Below, piece by piece: positions 1 through 7,728 of a stretch of 11,234 bases of DNA. The DNA lies in NCBI GenBank assembly GCA_038123715.1, contig JAYPAN010000033.1:1-11234 (forward strand), given 5' to 3'. The translations under genes and the position numbers were made by a program. Position 1 is the stretch's first letter, and each line of letters begins with the position of its first letter. Below the pieces are notes generated by a model. The model did no database searches. It saw only the letters and a program-made list of their open reading frames with translations, and had not been told where the DNA came from. This DNA comes from JAYPAN01 sp038123715. GTDB lineage: Bacteria; Pseudomonadota; Alphaproteobacteria; RS24.

Positions 1-326
1 TAGCTGCTCGTATTGGAATAAAGCGAAATCATCACCACGCCAATGATGACAAAGCCCATGCCTAGAAAGACCGGCCATTGCAGGCTTTCTTTCAAAAACA
101 GCCAGCCGACCAGCGTAATCAATGACAGGCCAACGCCAGACCATATGGCATAGACAATACTGACCGGCAAAACCTTAGCCACCAATGACATTAAATAAAA
201 TGACAGGCCATAGCTGGCGGCCAAAATGGCGACATAGCCGATTTTCTGCATACCGTCGGAAAGTTTGAGGGCAATTGTTCCCGTCACTTCAAACGCAATG
301 GCCAAGCCCAAAAGCATCCAAGTCAT
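1..326 (-). CDS. Small multidrug resistance (SMR) family transporter, cut at its last codon by the window edge
   Basis: A four-helix inner-membrane antiporter of the EmrE/Qac type, expected to export cationic or quaternary ammonium compounds in exchange for protons. I translated 108 codons; the next codon begins TA and could be the stop, which fits the usual family length of about 105-110 residues. The membrane-embedded glutamate of helix 1 is E13 (EmrE E14) and is followed by GTIALKLSDG, close to the EmrE helix 1 end. The helix 3 signature YAIWSGVG lies at residues 59-66 and supplies the equivalents of EmrE Y60 and W63. The ATG at 324-326 is preceded by GGGAGG (332-337) with a 5-base spacer. 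The gene starts 27 bases after the MarR gene on the same strand, so the two are probably cotranscribed and MarR may control it. The sequence favours the Qac subgroup over the guanidinium (Gdx) subgroup, but this is a judgement by eye. Confidence 0.93.
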   Translation of the reverse strand, partial: MTWMLLGLAIAFEVTGTIALKLSDGMQKIGYVAILAASYGLSFYLMSLVAKVLPVSIVYAIWSGVGLSLITLVGWLFLKESLQWPVFLGMGFVIIGVVMISLYSNTSS

Positions 327-331
327 TGCCG

Positions 332-337
332 CCTCCC
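332..337 (-). promoter_or_regulatory. Ribosome binding site of the SMR gene
   Basis: GGGAGG read on the minus strand, five bases before the ATG at 324-326. It fixes the start of the SMR gene and shows independent translation after the MarR stop. Confidence 0.7.
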
Positions 338-353
338 GCCCGATATGGCCGCT

Positions 354-836
354 TTACAGTGTCACTTTGCTGATATCACCAACATCCAAAATCGGCGCGG
401 CATCCAGCTCATCAGCACCCAGCATCGCCGCGACACGCTCCAAAGCAGCCACAAGGCTGGCCTGCTCCCACGCATCCAATGTCTCGAATTTACGGGTAAA
501 ACGCTGCTGCAACATTAGCGGCGCATCGGCAATCGCCTCCTTGCCCTCATCGGTCAGGCAAAAATACTGTTTGCGCTTGTCATGCTCGTCGCCGCGCCGC
601 ACGACCAGACCGCGCGCTTCCAGCTTCCGCATCAGCGTTGTAATCGTGCCGCGACTGAGCGAGACTTCGCGCGACAAATCAGACGGCGTCGCCTCACCGG
701 CTGACAAAATAACCTGCAAGGTAATCAATTGCGACGGCGACAGGCTGGACGCTTTGGCCAATGCGCGTGCATTGGTCTCGGTCGCCCGTAATATCTGCCG
801 CAAGGCAATCAGCGCATCATTTATTCTCTGACCCAT
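354..836 (-). CDS. MarR-family winged helix-turn-helix regulator
   Basis: A dimeric transcriptional regulator of about 160 residues. The winged helix-turn-helix is plain: TPSDLSREVSLSRGTITTLM from about residue 50, then the recognition helix end KLEARGLVVRR and a wing with the family hallmark D-x-R (EHDKRKQYF, about 84-92). The C-terminal dimerisation helices follow, ending in a slightly long acidic tail (GADELDAAPILDVGD). I chose the ATG at 834-836 because GAGG lies just upstream (840-843), although the spacer is only 3 bases. An ATG at 849-851 and a GTG at 873-875 are in frame and would add 5 or 13 residues without a better ribosome site. The start lies inside the end of the BCCT gene (20-base overlap), so translation may be coupled. 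With the SMR gene 27 bases downstream, the usual MarR logic would be repression of its own efflux operon, relieved by a small ligand. The ligand is unknown. Confidence 0.93.
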   Translation of the reverse strand: MGQRINDALIALRQILRATETNARALAKASSLSPSQLITLQVILSAGEATPSDLSREVSLSRGTITTLMRKLEARGLVVRRGDEHDKRKQYFCLTDEGKEAIADAPLMLQQRFTRKFETLDAWEQASLVAALERVAAMLGADELDAAPILDVGDISKVTL

Positions 837-2460
837 GAGCCTCAATTCCATTATTTGTGGTTTTGTGTATCTCACTATATTCCGTGCGTAACCCCAAATA
901 CAGGCTGAAACAGGTGAGCAACAGAATAATTGTGAAGGGAAGCGCCGCCATCAAAGTCCATGCCTGCAAACTGTCCAGCGCCTTGGCACCGCCGCCCACC
1001 AGCAAGACAACCGCGAACAGGGAAATAATCACCGCCCAGAAAACCCGTTGCTGCAAAGGCGCATCTATCTTGCCACCGGCGGCCACACTGTCCACCACCA
1101 GCGCGCCACTGTCGGAGGAGGTAACGAAGAATACCACCAGCAATAGCAGCGCCAGCACACTGGCGATTTGCCCATAGGGCAGGTTTTCGAATAATTGGAA
1201 CAGCACAAGCGACACATCGCCAATACCGTCTGCCAGACTGCCAATATTGTTTTTCGCCTGATAAATCGCACTTGTGCCGAAGGAGGAAAACCAGACAAGG
1301 GCAATCAGCAAGGGCGCAGCCAGTGTAACGGTGATAAACTCACGCACGGTGCGCCCACGCGAAATGCGCGCCAGAAACAGCCCCACAAAAGGCGACCAGC
1401 TTATCCACCAAGCCCAGTAAAATATCGTCCAGCCATGGAAATAGGTTGTGTCATCGCGGCCAATCCAATTCATCAAGGGCAAAATGTTTTCGCCATATTG
1501 CACCAGCGCATCGCCATAGCTGGCGAGAATAAGACCGGTTGGCCCAAAGACCAGAATATAGGCCAGCAAGACCAGCGCCAGCAGCATGGTGACATTGCTC
1601 AGCACACGAATACCCCTGTCGAGACCGCGCACCACCGATAAAATCGTCACCAGCGCAATGATAATGATAAAGATGATTTGCGTTTGCAGGCCGCCATCGA
1701 AATCAAACAGAAAATTCATGCCGCCAGCCGCTTGCCGCGCGCCCAGCCCCAGCGAGGTTGCCAGCCCCAAAATCGTCGCCAGAATAGCCAACATATCGAC
1801 AACATGACCCGGCCAACGCCAGATACGGTCACCGAAAAGCGGAAACAACAGCACGCGCGGGGTCACAGGCAGGCCGGAATTATAGGTGAAAAAGGCAATG
1901 CCCAAACCGACCAGTGCATAAATTGACCACGGCACCAGCCCCCAATTAAACAAAGTCGCGCCCAAGGCGAGATTTTCCGCCGCCGATGAATTGGCCGCCA
2001 CATTAAACGGCGTGCCATACCAACCTGTATAATAGGCCAATGGCTCGGCAGCGCCGTAAAATGTCATGCCGATACCGACACCGGCGGAGAACAACATGCT
2101 AATCCATGACAGAAAACCGAAATCGGGTCGCGCCTCCGATCCGCCAAGGCGAATCCGGCCATAGGGCGAGACGGCCACGCCCAACACAAAGACAATAATC
2201 ACGGCAGCCGAGGCCGAGAAAAACCAGTCAAAACCAGCCATCAGACTGTTACGCATATCGAGCAGCAGGCCGGAGGCCAAATCGGGAAAACTCAGCACAA
2301 AGGCCGCCGAAACAAGCGCGACAAAGGCGCTCGTGCCAAATACCGGATGATGCACATCAAGCCCCAACCAAGCGATATTATGTTCGCCCGGTTCATAATC
2401 GAAATCATGCTGAACCGTATCGACCGGTTCTTCAATGCCCGTTCCCTCACCCTGTGACAT
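817..2460 (-). CDS. BCCT-family secondary transporter (betaine/carnitine/choline type)
   Basis: An inner-membrane carrier of 547 residues with about twelve membrane helices, of the family that takes up glycine betaine, choline, carnitine, DMSP or ectoine. Family motifs are well preserved: SAGVGIGMTFYGAAEP (125-140), the unwound helix 3 glycine stretch; FNWGLVPWSIY (171-181), with W173, W178 and Y181 in the positions of the BetP aromatic box; the signature WTIFYWAWWISWSPF (344-358) followed by VGLFLARISRGR; and FVTSSDSGALVVDS (445-458). T447 and S448 match BetP residues that bind the second sodium ion, so sodium coupling is likelier than CaiT-type exchange. The N-terminal tail (about 35 residues) is acidic, and the C-terminal tail is short (about 25) with no long basic osmosensor like that of BetP, which suggests uptake for catabolism or a non-osmoregulated carrier. 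The ATG has AAGG seven bases upstream. The start overlaps the sulfotransferase gene by 14 bases and the end overlaps MarR by 20. Substrate not determined. Confidence 0.96.
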   Translation of the reverse strand: MSQGEGTGIEEPVDTVQHDFDYEPGEHNIAWLGLDVHHPVFGTSAFVALVSAAFVLSFPDLASGLLLDMRNSLMAGFDWFFSASAAVIIVFVLGVAVSPYGRIRLGGSEARPDFGFLSWISMLFSAGVGIGMTFYGAAEPLAYYTGWYGTPFNVAANSSAAENLALGATLFNWGLVPWSIYALVGLGIAFFTYNSGLPVTPRVLLFPLFGDRIWRWPGHVVDMLAILATILGLATSLGLGARQAAGGMNFLFDFDGGLQTQIIFIIIIALVTILSVVRGLDRGIRVLSNVTMLLALVLLAYILVFGPTGLILASYGDALVQYGENILPLMNWIGRDDTTYFHGWTIFYWAWWISWSPFVGLFLARISRGRTVREFITVTLAAPLLIALVWFSSFGTSAIYQAKNNIGSLADGIGDVSLVLFQLFENLPYGQIASVLALLLLVVFFVTSSDSGALVVDSVAAGGKIDAPLQQRVFWAVIISLFAVVLLVGGGAKALDSLQAWTLMAALPFTIILLLTCFSLYLGLRTEYSEIHKTTNNGIEAHGSENK

Positions 2461-4468
2461 GCGATACCTTCTCTTCTCCGGCGTCCGAATCCGGCTTGTT
2501 GTAACCCAGCGCCTGTTTCAACGGCGACAGCCATTGCTCATAAGGACGCCAAACACCGACACCTTTGCGGTTGATTGGCTGACGCACTTGCGACGAGCTG
2601 GCGGTTCTGACCGCGCGCTGTGTGTTGTGAAAATCAAGACAGGCTTCTTCAAAAGGCAGACCCAAATAATCCAACATGCGGCGCACCTGCCCTTCCAAAT
2701 CATCCAGCACATCTTCATGCTGAACATGCAAGACCTTGCCCGGCAGAACATTGTGCCAATGCGCCATCAGGTCAACATAGTCGGTATAATAGCGGCCAAT
2801 TTCTTCCAGCCCGTAAGTGAACTCTTGGCCTTGCGCGAAAAGCTGTTTGAAGCCGGAAAAACAGCAATCCATCGGGTCGCGGCGCGCATCAATGATTTTG
2901 GCATTGGGCAATATCAGGTGAATCAGCCCGATATGCCTGAAATTATTGGGCATTTTATCGGTGAAGAAAGGCGCGCCCTGCCGGTGAATCCGCGTTTCCT
3001 CAATAAAGTCGCGGCCAAATTGCGCCAATTCCTCATCGCTTATATCGTGGAGTATTTGCGGATAGGCCGAGCCGGTGCTGTCGCGCTGCTTGCCTCTCAG
3101 CCGATGCGCGAGGCTCAATATATTCGGCAGTTCCAGCGTACCGTCAATCTGGCTGTGCGACGCGAGTATCTGCTCAATCAATGTCGAACCGGCGCGCGGC
3201 AGACCGACAATAAAAATCGGGTCGGGCGCATCATGTCCCTTGCCAGCGCGCTTTTCAAAAAGCGCCGCCGTGCATATTTCTTTTTGCCGTTCAAAATCTG
3301 CCTGCATATCATCGGCGTCATAGCGTGATTGACGACGCTTTAACTTATTGCCCATTTCGTAATGAAAAAAAGATTGTTCAAAATTTTGCTGGTCTTCATA
3401 GGCTTTGGCGAGGGCGAATGACATGTAAATCTTGTCAGTGGGCAGCAGGCTGTCACTGGTGAGTTGCTGGCGCATATGCGCGATTTCGCTGTCCTCAAAA
3501 GAAAAGGTTTTCAGATTGGCGAGAGAGTAAAACCCGTCACCATGGTCGCCCTTATTGGCAATCGCGGCGCGATAAGCGGCAATGGCATCATCTTCACGAC
3601 CCATTGTTTTCAGCGCATGGCCTTTTGAGGTCAGTGTTGCCACTTCCTTGGGTGCGCGCTGCAAAACCTTGTCGAATGTTTCCAGCGCCAATTCATAATG
3701 ACCCGACTGCATCAGATTTACCGCATGAATGGACAGGTTTTGTATTTTGTCGGGCGCGCGTTTCACCAAAATCGCCGACTGCTCTTCGGCTTGCTTGAAT
3801 TTTTGCCGGTTTTTCAGAACCTCAATATATTCGAGCCTTATATTGTCAAGTTCAGGTTGAAACGCCAAAATCGATTCAAGAAGAAACTCTGCTTGGTCAT
3901 TTTCGCCATGACGATAGGCTAATTGCGCCAGCAAGCGCATGCCTTCAACATGGTGCTTGTTCTTGACCAGAAAGGCACGACAGATTTCCTCGGCCTGCGC
4001 CAGACGGCCTTCATACATATGGTTCATCACTGACTGGATGGCACGCGGTTGGTCGGCCACGCTCTTGCCGTAAAACAACGCCATTTCAGCCGCAGCTTTC
4101 ATATCCTTGGCCGCCAGCAAATCCGCCTGACCGCGCCAACTTGCCACCAGTGACGGATTTTGGTCGCAAGCAAACCGATAAGCACGCAAGGCACGCTCCG
4201 GGTCGGTTTTGGCGTAAAGATGACCTTCTTCCTGATAAATCCGACCGAAATCGGGGGAAATATCTTTCATCCGGTCAATATGGTGTTGCGCCCGTGCGAC
4301 GTCATTCAGATATCGCGCCGCCGCCGCTGCCATATAATGGGCATCAAACAAATCAGGAGCATCGTCAAGGATTTGGTCAAGCAGCGTCATAGCGTCGCCA
4401 AAATTCCCTGCCTCCAAAGCCGACTGCGCCGCTTTGAGTTCCTCGCTATGCTCTCTTTTTATGACCAT
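2447..4468 (-). CDS. TPR-repeat sulfotransferase fusion protein
   Basis: A 673-residue cytoplasmic protein without signal peptide or membrane helices. Roughly the first 350 residues are helical tetratricopeptide-like repeats (for example ALEAGNFGDAMTLLDQILDDAP and ALKTMGREDDAIAAYRAAIA), a likely partner- or substrate-docking scaffold. The C-terminal 260 residues are a PAPS-dependent sulfotransferase: the 5'-phosphosulfate loop PIFIVGLPRAGSTLIEQIL starts near residue 417, and the 3'-phosphate site IIDARRDPMDCCFSGFKQLF (about 525-544) carries the expected arginine and serine (near R529 and S538). VWRPYEQWL near 639 is typical of this bacterial subfamily. It would transfer sulfate from PAPS to a hydroxyl or amine of an unknown acceptor (small molecule, glycan or protein). 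I chose the ATG at 4466-4468, with AGGG/GAGG upstream; a TTG at 4502-4504 would add 12 residues. It lies 75 bases after the TonB-dependent receptor gene and overlaps the BCCT gene by 14 bases. Confidence 0.93.
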   Translation of the reverse strand: MVIKREHSEELKAAQSALEAGNFGDAMTLLDQILDDAPDLFDAHYMAAAAARYLNDVARAQHHIDRMKDISPDFGRIYQEEGHLYAKTDPERALRAYRFACDQNPSLVASWRGQADLLAAKDMKAAAEMALFYGKSVADQPRAIQSVMNHMYEGRLAQAEEICRAFLVKNKHHVEGMRLLAQLAYRHGENDQAEFLLESILAFQPELDNIRLEYIEVLKNRQKFKQAEEQSAILVKRAPDKIQNLSIHAVNLMQSGHYELALETFDKVLQRAPKEVATLTSKGHALKTMGREDDAIAAYRAAIANKGDHGDGFYSLANLKTFSFEDSEIAHMRQQLTSDSLLPTDKIYMSFALAKAYEDQQNFEQSFFHYEMGNKLKRRQSRYDADDMQADFERQKEICTAALFEKRAGKGHDAPDPIFIVGLPRAGSTLIEQILASHSQIDGTLELPNILSLAHRLRGKQRDSTGSAYPQILHDISDEELAQFGRDFIEETRIHRQGAPFFTDKMPNNFRHIGLIHLILPNAKIIDARRDPMDCCFSGFKQLFAQGQEFTYGLEEIGRYYTDYVDLMAHWHNVLPGKVLHVQHEDVLDDLEGQVRRMLDYLGLPFEEACLDFHNTQRAVRTASSSQVRQPINRKGVGVWRPYEQWLSPLKQALGYNKPDSDAGEEKVSHVTG

Positions 4469-4493
4469 GGCCCTCACCCTAAGGCCAAAAGGC

Positions 4494-4530
4494 AGCAGCG
4501 ACAAGCGACAGACAGGCGCGTATCGCTGCT
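4494..4530 (-). terminator. Inverted repeat between the receptor and sulfotransferase genes; weak terminator or attenuator candidate
   Basis: AGCAGCGA (4523-4530 read on the minus strand) and its exact complement TCGCTGCT (4494-4501) can pair as an 8-bp stem around a 21-base loop, followed after three bases by TTTT (4487-4490). It lies in the only gap (4469-4543) between the receptor and the downstream genes. The loop is long and the T run short, so at best it would lower readthrough. Confidence 0.3.
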
Positions 4531-4543
4531 CTTTTGCGGCGAA

Positions 4544-7507
4544 CTAGAAGTTCCGACCAAGTCGCAAGCCAATGGTCAATGGACGAATAACCGTCAGGCG
4601 ATTGCGGTCATTGACGAAATTATTGGAAATCTCGGCACGCTCATCAGTCAAATTATCGGCATAAACATCAACCGACCAATTATCGCTCGACATGCCGGTT
4701 GAGACATTCAGCACCATTGAACTGTCAATATCGCCGGCATTCATCTCAATAATATCACTGCGCGAAGCGCCGGTGTAAGTCACCTGAGCAGCCAGATGCC
4801 GTGAATTGCCATTGCCGGTTTCCCAGACATAGCGTGCGGCGAGATTGCCGGAGAATTCAGGCGCAAATGCCAGCTCGCGGCCAACCACAACATCACTGGT
4901 CGGGAGAAGCACATCGGTGATTTCAGTGTCCAGAACAGAGAAAGCACCACTGATTTGCAGACCTTCAAATGATGGCACAACATAGATGAAATCGCCTTCA
5001 ACGCCGGTAATTTCCGCATTGGCCGCATTATCGGAGAAGAACAGGTTAACAATGGTTGGGTCAAACAGCGTGGTTTGCAGATTTTCGATTTCGACAAAAA
5101 ACGCATTACCGTTAAGTCGCAACATGCCGTCCATCAAGGTGGTTTTCCAGCCAAACTCGTAATTATTGACCTCATCCGATTGCAGTTCAAACGGAACAGT
5201 ATAATTATTCGGCCCTGCAGCACCGCCCGGACGGTTCAACAGACCGGGTCGGAATCCTTCAGAATAAGTGGCATAGAACATCAGGTCATCATTTGGCGTA
5301 TAGGCCAGATTTAACTTGTAAATCGTGCCGTCCGATTCTGCCTTGTCTGGCGCATGAACCGCATTGTAAATCGCCTCAACCTCGGCGTCACAAATGGCGT
5401 TTGGCGCGCATAAGTTAAGGCCGTTAAAGCCGCGCGTATTTGTACTCCAGCCATCGGCTGCGGTCAGCGCATCCTTGATTTGTTGAATCGCCGCCGCCTT
5501 GTCAGCACTCAAGGAAACTTCACTGCCGGACGTGGTCAACCCATTGCGAACAAAAGTAATATGCGTATTGCCATTGGTGTCGCCGATAAAGGTGAAACGG
5601 CCATCGCCATCATATAAATCGGAGATATTCGTGCCAAAAGCGTTTTTATCGCCGCCAAAGCCATTGCCAAAGCTGCTGTTTGCACTGCCGCGCATATCGA
5701 CTTTGACATCATATTGGCGCGCGCCAAAAGTCAGCGTCAATGCGTCCGGCACAATGTCATAACTGGCTTCACCAAACAGACCGAATTGGTCATCTGTCCG
5801 CAAAACATCATTGCGGAAAATGGCACCGCGCGGCAAAGTCGGCGAGCCGGATTTATAATCGACGGTCGGGAAATAACCATTCGGGTGGAAACCCGCCACG
5901 GTCGCAAAGGCAGCATCCGACTCAAAATGCGGGAAAATATGGGCATTTTCCGATCCCGGATAGGTGAAATCAACGCGCTCTTTCAGCTCGGTTTGGCTGG
6001 CAAACACACCCGCCGTGCCGCGCAGGCGCATATCCTGGTCTGTTTGCACGCGGAATTCATGCGACCAGACTTCGGTTGCTGAATCTGATGTCACAAACAG
6101 GTTCGGCGCATGGCAAACACCAAACGGTGTGCCTTGTGTGAAGCCGCCTGTCGGCACAATCGGGTTCGGGTTAATGCCGCCACTTGCGTAATTATATTCG
6201 GGATATGTCACCGAACTGTCGCAAATGTAATAAGGTAGATATTGGCCGACAAATAAATAATCCGTGTAATCAACGCGCTGGTCGGTTTCACGCTTGGTGA
6301 AAGCGCCGGTGTAAAGCACATCCAGCGCCGACAAACGCCCTTCCAATGTCCAATTGGTGTTGTGGAAATCATCATTGATGGAGTCTTGTTCAAAACGCTG
6401 AACCTGCAAATCATCCAGCTCCGGATCGGTGAAGAACACACCATCCGACGCGACGCTTTGCTGCATATGGTTAACATTCAAAGACCAGTCTTCATTCAAT
6501 TCTTTCATCACGCCAATGCGGAACCCGCTATAGGTCGCGTCATTGAAATTATCTTCCACCAGCGCGCTGTTATCGGCGGCGATGAAGCGGACATCTGAAA
6601 AGGCATCCTTGAAAGATTGGCCGACATTTGGCATGGCGCGGTCGCCAGAGCCAACACTGAACAGATTTGGCGTGCCATTGGGCAACGGGTCAGGCGTGTA
6701 ATCGCCGCGCGCTTGCGCCTGTAAAATACCGGTGCGGCTTTGCACACCGGCGCGGTTGAGGCTGACCGGCACGCCATTGGCGCGCATGGTTCCGGCTTCG
6801 CGGAAACGCGCCGACTCACTGGCATCGACAGTGCCGGCGACATTATCAATATAGCCGCCCTGCACATCATTGAAAATCACGCCGCGCACAGCCATTGTGT
6901 CGGAAATTGGCTGGTTGAAAATAATCTCAACCTTGCGACTTGCATCGCCATCCTTGGTGAAGCCGATATCGGCATTCAGCTTATATTCTTCTTCATCAAG
7001 ATTGGGCTTATTGGTAATCAGGCGCACCACACCGGCTTGCGAACTGGCACCGAACAGCGTGCCTTGCGGGCCGGAAAGCACCTCAATGCGCTGCATGTCC
7101 ACCGCATAAACATCCAAATTACGCCCCGGCTGAGCCAATGGCTGCTCGTCAAGATAAAGCGCCACATTCGGCGCCAGACCTGCCACACCGGCAGTGGTCA
7201 GATTGGGCGTGGTGGAGGCAACGCCGCGAATATAAATCGTGTTCTGGCCGGGGCCGGAGCCGCCCGCCGTCACGCCCGGCATTTGCACCAGATAATCGGT
7301 AAACACATCAACGCCCAGCTCATCCAACGCTTTTTCGCCCAGCGCGTTCACCGCTACCGGAACTTCTTGCAGGCTTTCCGCTTTTTTCCGCGCGGTGACA
7401 ACAATTTCGTCAATCGCATTTTGCCCGAAAGCCGGTGCATTCAACGCAGCCGCAAATGTAAGGGCAGAAACGCCGCCCATCAGACGTATGGATAATTTCT
7501 TTGACAT
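4544..7507 (-). CDS. TonB-dependent outer-membrane receptor
   Basis: A 987-residue outer-membrane gated channel for scarce substrates, powered by TonB-ExbBD. Residues 1 to about 29 form a signal peptide (MSKK start, hydrophobic core, AFGQ cleavage area). A TonB-box-like DEIVVTARKK follows at 33-42. The plug domain (about 45-170) has NTIYIRGV (89-96), LYLDEQPLAQPGRNLDVYAV and RIEVLSGPQGTLFGASSQAG with VVRLITNKP. The remainder is a 22-stranded barrel with long extracellular loops; YATYSEGFRPG is a typical late-barrel motif, and the protein ends in a C-terminal Phe as outer-membrane barrels do. Four cysteines occur as two pairs, near 429/465 and 700/706. I chose the ATG at 7505-7507 because AGGAGG sits four bases upstream; an in-frame start 33 bases earlier would put residues before the signal peptide. 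The substrate cannot be read from sequence: the architecture is the broad FecA/IroN-like class used in alphaproteobacteria for iron chelates, glycans, terpenoids and other compounds. Confidence 0.97.
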   Translation of the reverse strand: MSKKLSIRLMGGVSALTFAAALNAPAFGQNAIDEIVVTARKKAESLQEVPVAVNALGEKALDELGVDVFTDYLVQMPGVTAGGSGPGQNTIYIRGVASTTPNLTTAGVAGLAPNVALYLDEQPLAQPGRNLDVYAVDMQRIEVLSGPQGTLFGASSQAGVVRLITNKPNLDEEEYKLNADIGFTKDGDASRKVEIIFNQPISDTMAVRGVIFNDVQGGYIDNVAGTVDASESARFREAGTMRANGVPVSLNRAGVQSRTGILQAQARGDYTPDPLPNGTPNLFSVGSGDRAMPNVGQSFKDAFSDVRFIAADNSALVEDNFNDATYSGFRIGVMKELNEDWSLNVNHMQQSVASDGVFFTDPELDDLQVQRFEQDSINDDFHNTNWTLEGRLSALDVLYTGAFTKRETDQRVDYTDYLFVGQYLPYYICDSSVTYPEYNYASGGINPNPIVPTGGFTQGTPFGVCHAPNLFVTSDSATEVWSHEFRVQTDQDMRLRGTAGVFASQTELKERVDFTYPGSENAHIFPHFESDAAFATVAGFHPNGYFPTVDYKSGSPTLPRGAIFRNDVLRTDDQFGLFGEASYDIVPDALTLTFGARQYDVKVDMRGSANSSFGNGFGGDKNAFGTNISDLYDGDGRFTFIGDTNGNTHITFVRNGLTTSGSEVSLSADKAAAIQQIKDALTAADGWSTNTRGFNGLNLCAPNAICDAEVEAIYNAVHAPDKAESDGTIYKLNLAYTPNDDLMFYATYSEGFRPGLLNRPGGAAGPNNYTVPFELQSDEVNNYEFGWKTTLMDGMLRLNGNAFFVEIENLQTTLFDPTIVNLFFSDNAANAEITGVEGDFIYVVPSFEGLQISGAFSVLDTEITDVLLPTSDVVVGRELAFAPEFSGNLAARYVWETGNGNSRHLAAQVTYTGASRSDIIEMNAGDIDSSMVLNVSTGMSSDNWSVDVYADNLTDERAEISNNFVNDRNRLTVIRPLTIGLRLGRNF

Positions 7508-7511
7508 GATT

Positions 7512-7517
7512 CCTCCT
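7512..7517 (-). promoter_or_regulatory. Ribosome binding site of the TonB-dependent receptor
   Basis: A perfect AGGAGG on the minus strand, four bases before the ATG at 7505-7507. It is the strongest Shine-Dalgarno site in the window and decides the receptor start. Confidence 0.85.
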
Positions 7518-7550
7518 AAGACCGCCGAAACAACGGCCAATTTGCGTCTG

Positions 7551-7578
7551 AATATAAGATAAAATGTTTGATAATCAA
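7551..7578 (-). promoter_or_regulatory. Candidate sigma-70 promoter of the receptor gene
   Basis: On the minus strand TTGATT (7573-7578) and TATATT (7551-7556) are separated by 16 bases. They match TTGACA at four of six and TATAAT at five of six positions. Transcription would begin near 7543, leaving about 36 bases of leader with the strong ribosome site. The -35 element lies inside the palindrome at 7567-7579, so a bound regulator there would be expected to repress. Confidence 0.45.
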
Positions 7579-7579
7579 A
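7567..7579. promoter_or_regulatory. Perfect palindrome, likely operator of the receptor gene
   Basis: TTTGATAATCAAA is a 13-base perfect inverted repeat (six-base arms, one central base) about 60 bases upstream of the receptor start, over the candidate -35 box. It resembles the GATAATCAT core of Fur-type sites in part, but it is shorter than a full 19-base Fur box and could belong to another dimeric regulator. Confidence 0.45.
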
Positions 7580-7644
7580 TTATTTTTTGCGGGTGCCGCC
7601 TTGCCCTGTGGGGGAAGTGTAAAAAATAATTGTAAAACAGCGAT

Positions 7645-7728
7645 TTACGCACTTATCTTTGAGATATCCAAACCATATAGGTCAAAAATATCTTCTAATT
7701 TCAAACATTTTGGCGGCGCGCGACCCAT
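7645..7728 (-). CDS. Possible very small ORF (27 codons), doubtful
   Basis: An open frame from ATG at 7726-7728 to TAA at 7645-7647, encoding a basic start (MGRAPPKCLK) followed by an amphipathic-looking LEDIFDLYGLDISKIS. AAGGG lies about eight bases upstream of the ATG. The frame is the same as that of the upstream dioxygenase and stays open from that gene's TGA, so it could also be a decayed 3' extension or chance. I recognise no family. Its only support is the ribosome-site-like sequence and a plausible composition. Confidence 0.15.
   Translation of the reverse strand: MGRAPPKCLKLEDIFDLYGLDISKISA

Noticed and set aside
2435..3328. A 297-codon open frame on the plus strand
   Set aside because: It lies opposite the sulfotransferase domain, whose PAPS-binding motifs are intact. 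No ribosome site or family resemblance supports the plus-strand frame.
7508..7540. Upstream in-frame start of the receptor at 7540
   Set aside because: It would put 11 residues before a normal signal peptide and ignore the perfect AGGAGG in front of the ATG at 7505-7507.
7590..7615. GC-rich hairpin near GCGGGTGCCGC as a terminator
   Set aside because: On the minus strand the stem is followed by A residues, not T, and on the plus strand no gene ends before it.
7618..7637. TGTAAAA direct repeats, 13 bases apart, as an iteron or regulator site
   Set aside because: Only two copies in an AT-rich stretch; expected by chance at this composition, and there is no replication or partition gene nearby.
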